DNA of 64,000 nucleotides from Virgibacillus natechei (GTDB lineage Bacteria > Bacillota > Bacilli > Bacillales > Amphibacillaceae): positions 310,001 to 374,000 of the forward strand of contig NZ_CP110224.1 in the NCBI RefSeq assembly GCF_026013645.1, in the 5' to 3' direction. A model generated the notes under the pieces. The model was not told the DNA's origin. It ran no database searches and worked only from the letters and a program-made list of their open reading frames with translations. This document shows positions 51,281-60,075 of this stretch, one piece after another. The first letter of the stretch is position 1, and each line of letters starts with the position of its first letter. A program made the translations under genes and the position numbers.

Positions 51281-51302
51281 ATACTATCTAGGAGGATAGT
51301 AT
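51281..51302 (+). promoter_or_regulatory. Perfect inverted repeat around the HxlR ribosome-binding site
   Basis: ATACTATC (51281-51288) and GATAGTAT (51295-51302) flank a 6-nt centre. The AGGAGG ribosome-binding site lies at 51290-51295, in the centre. As DNA it fits an autoregulatory HxlR-type operator; as RNA it would hold the ribosome-binding site in a loop. Confidence 0.75.
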
Positions 51303-51306
51303 AAAC

Positions 51307-51639
51307 GTGAAAACACCTAAAATTAATATTGCTGACAGCCAAGAACCTGCTTTTGGATATACACTTTCCTTAATAAGCGGGAAATGGAAGCTACAAATTA
51401 TTTATCATCTATCAAGAAACGGTGCAGTACGCTATAATGAACTTCAGCGTATGTTAGGCAAAATAACCTACAAAACACTTAGCACTACACTGAAAGAAAT
51501 GGTGAATGATGGTATTGTTCTTCGTAAGGAATATCCGCAAATCCCTCCCAAGGTTGAATATAGCCTTACTGAAAAAGGGCAAACACTTTGGCCTGTTATT
51601 CAGGAAATGTGCCAGTGGGGAGAGCATAATCAACCGTAA
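51307..51639 (+). CDS. HxlR/MarR-like winged-helix regulator
   Basis: 110 residues beginning at GTG. Family core: FGYTLSLISGKWKLQIIYHLSRNGAVRYNELQRMLGKITYKTLSTTLKEMV and VEYSLTEKGQTLWPVI. One cysteine (MCQWGEH, near residue 103); HxlR proteins such as YodB or HypR use cysteines to sense disulfide or quinone stress, but the usual N-terminal cysteine is missing here. The likely target is its own promoter; no adjacent effector gene is evident. Confidence 0.9.
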   Translation: MKTPKINIADSQEPAFGYTLSLISGKWKLQIIYHLSRNGAVRYNELQRMLGKITYKTLSTTLKEMVNDGIVLRKEYPQIPPKVEYSLTEKGQTLWPVIQEMCQWGEHNQP

Positions 51640-51644
51640 AAAGA

Positions 51645-51680
51645 AAAACCCGGGAGAAGTTAACTTTCATCCCGGGTTTT
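51645..51680. terminator. Bidirectional terminator between HxlR and Lrp genes
   Basis: AAAACCCGGGA (51645-51655) pairs perfectly with TCCCGGGTTTT (51670-51680). Confidence 0.9.
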
Positions 51681-51719
51681 AAGTCTATATTTCGGAGACA
51701 TGCCTTATTAATTACTACC

Positions 51720-52136
51720 TTAGGTAATTTCTTGTATGGATAGATACAAAGAATAGTTTCCAAACCTGAGTATTTCATTAAGAAAAAGATTCAATTGTTC
51801 TTGTGTATTAACGTTCACTTTCAGATGGTAACATCCTTCTCCCGATACTCGGTGAGCTTCAACTATTTCTTTTCGTTCCTTAATAAAACGTAAAAATGGA
51901 TCATGGTTTGCTGTTTTCATATAGATAATGACAAACGCTGTATAAGAAATACCTAATTTCATTTGATCTACTATTATAGAGTACGTTTTAATGACACCAT
52001 TTTCCTCTAGTTTTTTTATGCGATTTCCTACTGCTTGCCCCGTCATATGAATTTGTTCACCTAAGTCTTTCCATTGAATACGTGAATTTTCGGATAGTAA
52101 TTGCAGGATCTGAAAATCAATGTTATCAAGTTCCAT
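51720..52136 (-). CDS. Lrp/AsnC-family regulator
   Basis: 138 residues. N-terminal helix-turn-helix MELDNIDFQILQLLSENSRIQWKDLGEQIHMTGQAVGNRIKKL, then the RAM ligand-binding domain with RVSGEGCYHLKVNV. Divergent from an isochorismatase-family hydrolase (119-bp interval), which it probably regulates. Confidence 0.92.
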   Translation of the reverse strand: MELDNIDFQILQLLSENSRIQWKDLGEQIHMTGQAVGNRIKKLEENGVIKTYSIIVDQMKLGISYTAFVIIYMKTANHDPFLRFIKERKEIVEAHRVSGEGCYHLKVNVNTQEQLNLFLNEILRFGNYSLYLSIQEIT

Positions 52137-52255
52137 AATAAATTCCTTTCACCATGAAAATTTTTGACCTAAAAGTGTTTCACCAACGTATCGATAGAAA
52201 TCAATATATGGCTTATTATTACAGTGTAACAAAATTTTATAAATGAGGTGGAAAA

Positions 52256-52810
52256 ATGAGTACAGCTTTAATCGTAGTTGATATACAAAACGACTATTTT
52301 CCAAATGGAAAGATGGAGTTAAGTAATCCTGATAAAGCAGCCGCTAATGCTGTTAAAGTTATCGATTGGTTTAGACAAAACAACAAGGATAATATTTTTC
52401 ATGTACAGCATATCGCAGGTAGTCCAGATTTAGGCTTCTTTCTTCCAAATACAGAGGGAGCTGAAATACATGAAACTGTTCTACCATTAGAGAACGAAAA
52501 TAAAATCATAAAAAATTTCCCTAACAGCTTTTTAAAGACTGATTTAGAAAGCAAGTTAAGAGAAAAAGGTGTAACGAAGGTAGTCGTTGTAGGTATGATG
52601 ACGCATATGTGTATTGATGCAACAGTTAGGGCTGCAGTTGATCTAGGTTTTGAAACGACACTAATTGAAGATGCATGTGCGACTAGGGAGTTATCTTATA
52701 AAAATGAGGTCGTTCCAGCAGAACAGGTTCACTATGCGTTTGTTGGTGCACTTGACGGCATGTATGCTAGTATACGTTCGACTGAGGATTTCCTGGAACA
52801 AAATAATTAA
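52256..52810 (+). CDS. Isochorismatase-family cysteine hydrolase
   Basis: 184 residues. Catalytic triad Asp9 (IVVDIQNDYF), Lys86 (KIIKNFPNSF) and Cys119 (MMTHMCIDATVRAA). The family includes nicotinamidases and N-carbamoyl amidases; substrate not determined. GAGGTGG precedes the ATG. Divergent to an Lrp-type regulator. Confidence 0.9.
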   Translation: MSTALIVVDIQNDYFPNGKMELSNPDKAAANAVKVIDWFRQNNKDNIFHVQHIAGSPDLGFFLPNTEGAEIHETVLPLENENKIIKNFPNSFLKTDLESKLREKGVTKVVVVGMMTHMCIDATVRAAVDLGFETTLIEDACATRELSYKNEVVPAEQVHYAFVGALDGMYASIRSTEDFLEQNN

Positions 52811-52819
52811 TTAGATTCA

Positions 52820-52855
52820 GGAGAGGGGATGTTTTAAAAAACAACCTCCTCTTTG
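52820..52855. terminator. Likely terminator between convergent genes
   Basis: GAGAGGGGATGTTTT pairs imperfectly with AAAAACAACCTCCTCT; T runs occur on both strands. Confidence 0.5.
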
Positions 52856-52869
52856 TTTATAGAATCCTC

Positions 52870-53655
52870 TTATTGAAAATACATCCTCACACCAATAACA
52901 ACCAATAACACCGATAGCATCTGCAGAACAATTTTCCCCGGGAGGCGCTGTGACAATTTTACTCCGATGTTTGCACCAATAATGACACCGACTCCTCCAA
53001 AGGCAACAATCATCCAGTCAATATTATTATAAAAGAGATGAGAAATGACCCCTACTGTAGAATAAAGAGATAAGGATAAGATAGATGTAGCTGCTGCTTG
53101 GTGTGTAGGCACTTTAAACAGGTAAATTAAAATCGGAACTAAAAGCCAGCCACCGCCTATCCCTAAGTAACTAGACAATACACCCATAACTAGTCCTAAG
53201 GGGATAAACCAATTATTATTTAATACCTTTGGTTCTGCTTGTGTTGCAGCAACAGGAGCTCTATTCTTAAAAATTTTTCCCTGCAACGCGGAGTTCTTGT
53301 AAAATAAAAATAATCCAAGGCCAGCTAATATTGTTGCAAAAATAACATAAAAATATTGCGAAGAATAAACTTGTAGTAACCATACACCGAGCAATGCTCC
53401 TGGAAGGGCGCTCACTCCAATGATAAGGGCTGTTTTATAATTTATTTTTTTCTGTTTCGCATAGCCGATAACACCTGTGATGGCATTAATCAGGACAATA
53501 ACTAAACCCGATCCGGCTGCGATTACTGGATCTATATCTAGTAGGATAAGTAATGCAGGTACAAAGATGAAACCGCCGCCTGCTCCTACGATAGTGCCGT
53601 ATCCTCCGGCAATAATTCCGATAATGAGTAGTAGGATTCCTGTTGAGATCTCCAC
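52870..53655 (-). CDS. TauE/SafE-family sulfite/organosulfur exporter
   Basis: 261 residues from GTG 53655 (AGGAG about 10 bases upstream); an earlier GTG at 53664 is too close to that site. Seven or eight membrane helices with the duplicated motifs GTIVGAGGGFIFVPALLIL and GVLSSYLGIGGGWLLVPILIY. Probably exports sulfite or an organic sulfonate. Divergent from a LysR gene. Confidence 0.88.
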   Translation of the reverse strand: MEISTGILLLIIGIIAGGYGTIVGAGGGFIFVPALLILLDIDPVIAAGSGLVIVLINAITGVIGYAKQKKINYKTALIIGVSALPGALLGVWLLQVYSSQYFYVIFATILAGLGLFLFYKNSALQGKIFKNRAPVAATQAEPKVLNNNWFIPLGLVMGVLSSYLGIGGGWLLVPILIYLFKVPTHQAAATSILSLSLYSTVGVISHLFYNNIDWMIVAFGGVGVIIGANIGVKLSQRLPGKIVLQMLSVLLVVIGVRMYFQ

Positions 53656-53836
53656 GAAATTCACTCCTTTCTTTAATCCGAGTACTTACTTTATCTTCTC
53701 ATGGAACGCGAAACAACCCAAATCAGTTTATTTTATAGGGTATAATAAAAGTGAATAGGTACGATTCTGTTATGATAAAATAGGATTTAGAATAGAATCA
53801 GGTGATATTTTGATAGAAGAGAAAGGGGGAATAGGG

Positions 53837-54718
53837 TTGAATATTGATAACTTAAGGATGTTTTGCCATGTGGTGGAAGAAGGAAGTATTACCAAGGCTG
53901 CGCGCTTGGGCTTTGTGTCACAACCTGCTGTAACCAGACAAATTCGCCAGTTGGAAGATAGTTATGGAACAACGCTATTTGATAGGGAAGAGGGAAAGTT
54001 AAAGCTGACGGAAGCCGGCAAACTGCTTTATCCATATGCGAAAGAAATACTTGCATTAAACAGGGCAGCCTATGAAGGGATTCAGGAACAGCTAGGAAAG
54101 ATGGAGAAAATCTTACATATCGGAGCAAGTCTTACCATTGGAGAATATCTATTGCCTGGATTAATCGGCCGTTTTGAAAAGCTTCATCCTGATATTAAAT
54201 TCAGTTTATCGGTTGGTAACACCCCCCTTATTCTTGAGAAATTGGAAGAAAATGAAATAGATATCGCTTTAGTGGAAGGTGTTTTCCAAAATGATCAATA
54301 CAGAAAGCAAAAATTTGCAGATGATGAATTAATATTAGTTACTCCCTACGCTCATCGTTGGGGTGAGAAGCGTGAGATTCAGCTGAATGAGTTATCAGAG
54401 GAAAAGATGATCTGGAGAGAGAAAGAATCCGGAACCCGGTTAATCGTTGAAGAGGCATTAAGGCAGCATCTTGTTCTCGAAAATATAGAAAATGCAATGG
54501 AACTCGGTAGCACTCAAGCGATAAAAAGTGCCGTGGAAGCTGATTTAGGAGTGAGTATCTTACCTAAATTAACCGCCCAGAAAGAATTAAAATATAAAAC
54601 ATTACGAGAAATCCCGATCAAAGACTTCCATTTGACAAGAGACTTTTGGATGGTACAGAAAAAACGTCGATTTAAGAGGGAAGCAGAATCTTATTTTGAA
54701 TCCTTTTTGATGAGGTGA
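53837..54718 (+). CDS. LysR-family regulator (CysL-like)
   Basis: 293 residues from TTG 53837, with AAGGGGG 7 bases upstream. N-terminal helix-turn-helix NIDNLRMFCHVVEEGSITKAARLGFVSQPAVTRQIRQLE, then an effector domain with HIGASLTIGEYLLPGLIGRFEKLHPDI. Divergent from the TauE/SafE gene; sulfur-linked control of that exporter is likely but inferred. Confidence 0.9.
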   Translation: MNIDNLRMFCHVVEEGSITKAARLGFVSQPAVTRQIRQLEDSYGTTLFDREEGKLKLTEAGKLLYPYAKEILALNRAAYEGIQEQLGKMEKILHIGASLTIGEYLLPGLIGRFEKLHPDIKFSLSVGNTPLILEKLEENEIDIALVEGVFQNDQYRKQKFADDELILVTPYAHRWGEKREIQLNELSEEKMIWREKESGTRLIVEEALRQHLVLENIENAMELGSTQAIKSAVEADLGVSILPKLTAQKELKYKTLREIPIKDFHLTRDFWMVQKKRRFKREAESYFESFLMR

Positions 54719-55297
54719 AGCATGGGCGCTGTTCTCCCGTTTCCTAAAGGGAATAATGAGTAAAAGGGGAGCAAAAGAGCCGTCTCCATGTAACATTGCT
54801 TCTTCTGTATTCGCCTTAGTTTATTCTAAAATTGGGTTGGGTCATATTTTGGAAATGGGCTAGCTCTTTTTCAATGGTAGATATTTTTTGCTGCAAGCTC
54901 CATAAGCGGTATATATGTTTTAATTTCTCGACCAGCAAATTTCATAAACAAAAATTTCTCCCGTGGCAAACAGACCCATGTACCAGCTAGTGCGTCTATG
55001 AATTCAGTGGGTTGGAAGTTGCAGGTGGACAAAATAGAATGGTCGAATTGGAAGAATAATAATGAATTACTTGCTTTTAAAAAATGATATAGCCCCTTAA
55101 GAAGAAAAGGAAAAGTACATGTTTTTTTGTCAACTCAGGATGTAGAAGGGTTCAGTGAATTTGCAGAAGAGAAGATAGAGAAAGAAAGGAAAAGAATTCG
55201 TTCCTTCAGGGGTAAATGAATAAAGATGGAGGAAGCACGGGCAAGGTTCTCATGTTCCTTTTTCTTTCACCAATCTCGTAACCCTCCGTCAAATATT
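54719..55297. other. Decayed intergenic region with ORF remnants
   Basis: 579 bp. Besides the interrupted ORF at 54998-55219 (separate entry), the minus strand has an open tail from about 55007 to a stop at 54871, with GREIKTYIPLMELAAKNIYH at its end, unrecognised. No complete gene. Confidence 0.5.
54998..55219 (+). pseudogene. Stop-interrupted ORF, family unknown
   Basis: An ATG at 54998 opens MNSVGWKLQVDKIEWSNWKN and continues in one frame, through a TGA at 55085-55087, to FLSTQDVEGFSEFAEEKIEK and a final TGA at 55217. A single TGG-to-TGA change would explain the break. I cannot name the family; a genuine former coding sequence is likely but not certain. Confidence 0.4.
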
Positions 55298-55648
55298 TTA
55301 AAATAATTTCCTGTAAATTTGTTTGGCGTAGGTGGAAAATTTCTTGTTCTTATGCAATTTCCTTTTTCTGACAAACGTCTCAAATTCCAGCTTGTTTTGC
55401 ACTTCGTTTTTCTCCTCGTTTCCTGTTGCAGACTTTAATAAATCATCCACTGTGACATCGCTCTTATTTTTATCCGCTTCTTCCGTAATATATCCAGCAT
55501 TTTTCAGTATTTTATACCCCATTCTAAATTCTGGGGGAAGTCCTTGAAAATCCTCCTGCAAATTAAGTGGTTTTCCTTTCCCTGGTAGGTCCTCAAACTC
55601 TCCATTATCAATGGATTTTTTAATTTTTTCTTCCACAAAAATATACAT
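55298..55648 (-). CDS. DUF1992 family protein
   Basis: 116 residues from ATG 55646-55648, preceded by AAAGGAGTG; the longer frame to 55690 has no site. EEKIKKSIDNGEFEDLPGKG and FRMGYKILKNAGYI are signatures of DUF1992 (DnaJ-C28-like conserved domain). Function unknown. Confidence 0.88.
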   Translation of the reverse strand: MYIFVEEKIKKSIDNGEFEDLPGKGKPLNLQEDFQGLPPEFRMGYKILKNAGYITEEADKNKSDVTVDDLLKSATGNEEKNEVQNKLEFETFVRKRKLHKNKKFSTYAKQIYRKLF

Positions 55649-55686
55649 ACTTGCACTCCTTTCATGGAATCCTGGACCAATCAGTG

Positions 55687-56235
55687 TCATTCTCTATTAT
55701 TAATCCCCCGTTGCAGATAAATCATTTCATGGGCAAGTCTTTGAATTCTCTTGGAAGCATCACGATCTATAATTTCATCACTTTCCTCATTAAAGGAATC
55801 ATTATGGATAAAGACGTTATTCGTTGGGGTTAATCCTTTGAAATAAGTAAGGATTGGCTTTAATTGGTATTCTGGTACGAGAAAATGTTTGTTAGACAAT
55901 CCGGTTGCTACAATACCTGTGACCTTATATCTGAAGGCATATTCGGGGAAAAGGTCTAACAGGTTTTTTAATGCTCCCGAAATGGAGGCTTGATAAATTG
56001 GCGTGCCAAAAACTAGAAAATCGGCAGCCAACATTTTATGAACAACATTCCACGTATCATCGTTATAATCTGCTAACGGTGCCCCGACAGAAAATTCAAT
56101 TTCATATTCCCTTATGTCAATTAACTCTGTTTGTATCGTTGAGTCAAGAAGTTGAGCTGCAACCAGAACGTCGTTTACAGCTAGAGAAGTTTTGTCACCA
56201 GCCGGTGCTCCCGATATCCCAACAAGTTTCATCAT
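55687..56235 (-). CDS. NADPH-dependent FMN reductase family protein
   Basis: 182 residues, flavodoxin-like: KLVGISGAPAGDKTSLAVND (phosphate loop), DFLVFGTPIYQASISGALKNLLDL (flavin site). Resembles SsuE-type reductases. AGAGGTAGT precedes two tandem ATGs. It ends 39 bases upstream of the DUF1992 start, same strand. Confidence 0.85.
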   Translation of the reverse strand: MMKLVGISGAPAGDKTSLAVNDVLVAAQLLDSTIQTELIDIREYEIEFSVGAPLADYNDDTWNVVHKMLAADFLVFGTPIYQASISGALKNLLDLFPEYAFRYKVTGIVATGLSNKHFLVPEYQLKPILTYFKGLTPTNNVFIHNDSFNEESDEIIDRDASKRIQRLAHEMIYLQRGINNRE

Positions 56236-56670
56236 TACTACCTCTTTTCACATTATCATTCGTATTTTACGAGGAATAAGGTACCATTACGGCACCTTAT
56301 TCCATCTATATTATTATTACTTTTTCACCAATGTCATCATTTTAATCGGATTCATTATTTATTTGCTAGTATTCTACTAGGCTATAGTGGAGGTTATCTT
56401 AACTTAAATCTTAATGCAACTAATTTGCTTGGCAGATAGGAAAGCACAAAAGATTTATGGGTTAATCCTATTTTTCCTCGTCGTTTGGCGATCGGAAGTT
56501 TCTTTTAATGGAGATAAATGAAGTGTCCGGCAACGATTCCTATCAAGTCACTGACCCGGAGGAAGAAGAACGAACGTAAAATCATCCAATGAAAGTATAA
56601 TTTTAAAAGCGGTAATTTATCATTGTATAGAGTTTCTATGGGGTCTGTCCCTCAGTAAGGGACAGACCAA
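56236..56670. other. 435-bp spacer
   Basis: No supported gene. A perfect hairpin, GGTCTGTCCC/GGGACAGACC (56642-56668), lies just beyond the stop of the Bcr/CflA gene and may be its terminator or a relic of the GGGACAGG repeat family; it lacks a T tract. Confidence 0.5.
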
Positions 56671-57876
56671 TTAACTCTCATTCTCATTCGTTTTTACCAA
56701 TGTAAAGAAAGCAATAAAACCGATCAGGGAAGTAGTGAAAAGAATCGCTCCCATTGGAACAGCAGATGATTCGTTAATACCGGCAAGCGGGGAAGATGCA
56801 GCCCCGAGCAGCATTGGAAGCATACCTAATACAGCACTTGCACTCCCGGCACGATGCCCTTGTTTGGCCATTCCCAGGGTAAAGGTGCTTGTGATGATCA
56901 TTCCCATGGTAATCATATATATGAAAATTAATATGACGAGCGATGCTAAGGGGCCTTCTATAAATGTCATGACTAGCAGCAGGGTAGTAGCAGCTAGTGC
57001 AGTCGTTACAGCTGCCTGAAGCATTTTTAATTCAGAGACAATTCCACTTAAGCGTCCGATAATAAAACTCCCCGTAATAATGGCTATTCCATTTATTCCG
57101 AATAGCACACTGAATACCTGAGGAGAAACACCATAGATATCCTGGTATACAAAAGGAGTCCCGGATACATAGGCGAAACTTCCGCCATGTACAAACCCGA
57201 CAACTAACGCATAGCCGATAAAAGAACGGTCTTTCAACAAACTGCCCATCGTCATTACGGAAGAGCCGATGGAACTAGGGATACGTTTCTCCGGCGGCAA
57301 TGTTTCCTTTAATTTCACAGCAACAATGATGACAATCAAAACGCCAATAAAAGCCAGGAAATAAAAGATGGTTTGCCAGCTTGCCGATGGGAAGGCTAGA
57401 ATTGCCCCACCGAGCATAGGCGCAACCATTGGTGCAACAGCATTGATAACCATCAAAAGAGCAAAAAACTTCGTAAGCTGCTTGCCGGTGAATACATCAC
57501 GAACTACAGCACGAGAAAGGACAACCCCTGCTGAAGCAGTGAAACCTTGTAGGAACCTTGCAGCAATTAGTGTTGTAATATTCGGTGCTAAAGCGCAGAG
57601 AATCGAAGCTAATACAAACAGAGTGGTAGCAATTAACAAAGGCTTTCTCCTGCCTTGTGAATCACTGATTGGGCCTATAACTACTTGTCCGATCGCAAGC
57701 CCGATTAAACACGCGGTAAGACTAAATTGCACCAGTGTAGCGTTTATCCCGAAATCCTGGGCAATCCCTGGAAAGCTTGGCAAATACATATCTATATTAA
57801 GAGGTCCGAGAAAAGCAAGCAAACCGAGTAGCAGTGCCAACCCCACACGTGTTTTTCCAGTTGGATTATGAAGCAT
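56671..57876 (-). CDS. Bcr/CflA-type MFS drug exporter
   Basis: 401 residues with 12 membrane helices. GPLNIDMYLPSFPGIAQDFG in helix 1, IGPISDSQGRRKPLL (motif A), and ARFLQGFTASAGVVLSRAVVRD are signatures of the DHA1 Bcr/CflA branch (bicyclomycin/chloramphenicol-type resistance). Substrate unknown. Confidence 0.9.
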   Translation of the reverse strand: MLHNPTGKTRVGLALLLGLLAFLGPLNIDMYLPSFPGIAQDFGINATLVQFSLTACLIGLAIGQVVIGPISDSQGRRKPLLIATTLFVLASILCALAPNITTLIAARFLQGFTASAGVVLSRAVVRDVFTGKQLTKFFALLMVINAVAPMVAPMLGGAILAFPSASWQTIFYFLAFIGVLIVIIVAVKLKETLPPEKRIPSSIGSSVMTMGSLLKDRSFIGYALVVGFVHGGSFAYVSGTPFVYQDIYGVSPQVFSVLFGINGIAIITGSFIIGRLSGIVSELKMLQAAVTTALAATTLLLVMTFIEGPLASLVILIFIYMITMGMIITSTFTLGMAKQGHRAGSASAVLGMLPMLLGAASSPLAGINESSAVPMGAILFTTSLIGFIAFFTLVKTNENES

Positions 57877-58161
57877 GAATAATCAATCACCTTTCTTTAT
57901 AGCAAACATAACTATTATACGGTAGAGGTGAAAGGTAGTCTAGTGATTTTTCTTGTGTCTGTCCAGATCAGTCCCTTACTATACGAATGTGATAAATCAG
58001 TGAGCGGCAGACCTGGACTAACTCCGTATCTATGACTTTTGGGACGCGGAACCTGTCTCTACGTTCCAATTGAATAAGAGCGTATTTTTAAGTAGAATAG
58101 AGGTGCGAATAGACTTGTTCCATTTATATATATAACATTTAAACATAAGGAGTCGATAGAG

Positions 58162-58872
58162 GTGAGTCATCCTGTTATTGACCGAATTATGGTTGGGAAA
58201 CCGCAAACATTCGGGCGAAAAGGGGCCAAACGCCCAATGGATCGCGAGTGGATAAGTGGCATTGTAAAGCGTACTGTTAAAGGAAAGATCTGGGCAGGTC
58301 AAACCAATCTAGAAGGCGATGGACAAGGGGATCTTAAGAATCATGGCGGTGTGGAAAAGGCAATCTTTGTCTATCCGATCTCTCATTACGCGAGCTGGCA
58401 AAAAAAGCTCGAACGAACTGACTTTACAGTTGGTGCCTTTGGTGAAAACTTGGCTGTTCAACACATAACTGAGGCTGATTTGTGTATCGGGGATATTTTC
58501 CATATTGGAGATGCTGTTGTACAAGTTTCGCAACCACGACGTCCCTGCTGGAGGCCAGCCAGGCGCTGGAAGATTAAAGACTTAGCTATACAAATCCAGC
58601 AAGAAGGCATGACAGGTTGGTATTTTCGTGTACTTAAAGAAGGCGAGTTGCAAGCAGGAGATCGTCTTAGGCTTCAAGAGAGGCCATATCCCGAATGGAC
58701 CGTTGCAAAAAGTAACGATATTATGTATAACCAAAAACAGGATTTGGAACAAGCAGCTCGTCTGGCTGCTTGTGAGCTCCTTGCTCCGAGTTGGCGTGAT
58801 ACATTATCTAACCGAGCACAGGGCAAGGAGAACACAGATAGTCGCAGACGCGTAATAGGACCTAATGAATAG
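58162..58872 (+). CDS. MOSC domain protein (YiiM-like)
   Basis: 236 residues from GTG after AAGGAG. MOSC features: NLEGDGQGDLKNHGGVEKAI, FGENLAVQHITEADLCIGD, and QPRRPCWRPARRW carrying the likely cysteine. Related to YiiM and YuaD, which handle molybdenum cofactor-dependent reduction of N-hydroxylated compounds. Same strand as the following hydrolase but 170 bp apart. Confidence 0.9.
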   Translation: MSHPVIDRIMVGKPQTFGRKGAKRPMDREWISGIVKRTVKGKIWAGQTNLEGDGQGDLKNHGGVEKAIFVYPISHYASWQKKLERTDFTVGAFGENLAVQHITEADLCIGDIFHIGDAVVQVSQPRRPCWRPARRWKIKDLAIQIQQEGMTGWYFRVLKEGELQAGDRLRLQERPYPEWTVAKSNDIMYNQKQDLEQAARLAACELLAPSWRDTLSNRAQGKENTDSRRRVIGPNE

Positions 58873-59003
58873 GCAAGGCCTGTCCCTCGTGATGTTTGTT
58901 AATGGACAGAACTATATTTTGTGATTGGTTGACCAAGTGAAAATTTCGAAAGCACATGTAAAATAAATCCGATAAATCTTTTTTCCATTTTGAGAGATAA
59001 TAA

Positions 59004-59025
59004 CCTTGTACTATTTTGTACAAGG
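59004..59025 (+). promoter_or_regulatory. Perfect inverted repeat before the MBL-fold gene
   Basis: CCTTGTAC (59004-59011), TATTTT, GTACAAGG (59018-59025): perfect 8-bp arms placed 17 bases before the start codon, adjoining the ribosome-binding site. Could be an operator or an RNA hairpin in the 5' leader. Confidence 0.7.
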
Positions 59026-59041
59026 AAGGATGGAGTATGTA

Positions 59042-59896
59042 ATGGATCAGGAAATGAATTACGGTGATGATTATAAGTACATTCCTACGACGTCTGTCGG
59101 AAGCGGCATCGGCAGGGAATTATTGCAAGACTTATTTAGTCACACTGTCCAAATCGTTAATATTAACTTCGTTGGAAATCCGGATACAGGCGATTTTGTT
59201 TTAGTTGATGCAGGAATGCCTAATTCGGCAGAAGAAATTATCTCGGTTACGGAAGAACGTTTTGGTAAAAACAGCCGTCCAAAAGCGATTATCTTAACAC
59301 ATGGTCATTTTGATCACGTCGGAGCTATCGTTGAATTGGTTGAACACTGGGAAGTCCCGGTGTACGCACATGAATTGGAGATGCCCTTTTTAACAGGAGA
59401 AAAGAGTTATCCGGAGCCAGACGCAACTGTTGAAGGCGGTATGGTAGCAAAAATGTCTCCAATGTTCCCGAACGAATCGATCAACTTAGGTAGTCATGTT
59501 GAAATGTTGCCATCTGATGGAACAGTTCCTCATACAGATTTTAAGTGGATTCATACATCTGGACATACCCCTGGCCACGTTTCTTTGTTTAGAGAAGAGG
59601 ATGGGGCTTTAATTGCAGGAGATGCCTTTGTTACGGTGAAGCAGGAATCACTTTATAAGGTGTTAACACAGGAACAAGAAATAAGTGGGCCTCCAAGATA
59701 CCTCACTACAGATTGGGAAGCCGCCAAGGAATCTGTCATCAAATTAGAAGCTTTAAAACCAACTATTGCAGTTACGGGGCATGGACTTCCTATGAGTGGG
59801 GATATATTATCAAAGAGCTTAGATAAATTGGTTCAGGAATTTGATAGTATCGCCGTTCCAGATTTCGGAAAGTATGTCGACAAAAATACGCATTAA
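59042..59896 (+). CDS. Metallo-beta-lactamase-fold hydrolase
   Basis: 284 residues from ATG 59042, after GGATGGAG; an earlier in-frame start would translate through the inverted repeat. Zinc motif H87-x-H89-x-D91-H92 in ILTHGHFDHVGAI, the next histidine in HTSGHTPGHVSLF and an aspartate in LIAGDAFVT. Broad family (glyoxalase II, lactonases, thioesterases); substrate unknown. Confidence 0.88.
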   Translation: MDQEMNYGDDYKYIPTTSVGSGIGRELLQDLFSHTVQIVNINFVGNPDTGDFVLVDAGMPNSAEEIISVTEERFGKNSRPKAIILTHGHFDHVGAIVELVEHWEVPVYAHELEMPFLTGEKSYPEPDATVEGGMVAKMSPMFPNESINLGSHVEMLPSDGTVPHTDFKWIHTSGHTPGHVSLFREEDGALIAGDAFVTVKQESLYKVLTQEQEISGPPRYLTTDWEAAKESVIKLEALKPTIAVTGHGLPMSGDILSKSLDKLVQEFDSIAVPDFGKYVDKNTH

Positions 59897-60075
59897 ATTT
59901 TATAGCTAAAATGTCAACCCTATTGTGGCAAAATAATGCCATGATAGGATTTTTAGCAATTAGGAGAACGCTAAATTTTCTATTAATTAGGCGTGTTTCG
60001 CGTTGACTTCTTTCTTCATTCCGTGAATAATAACTAGTTAGTATAGTGGAACGAATAGGGAAGGGAGAATACGTT

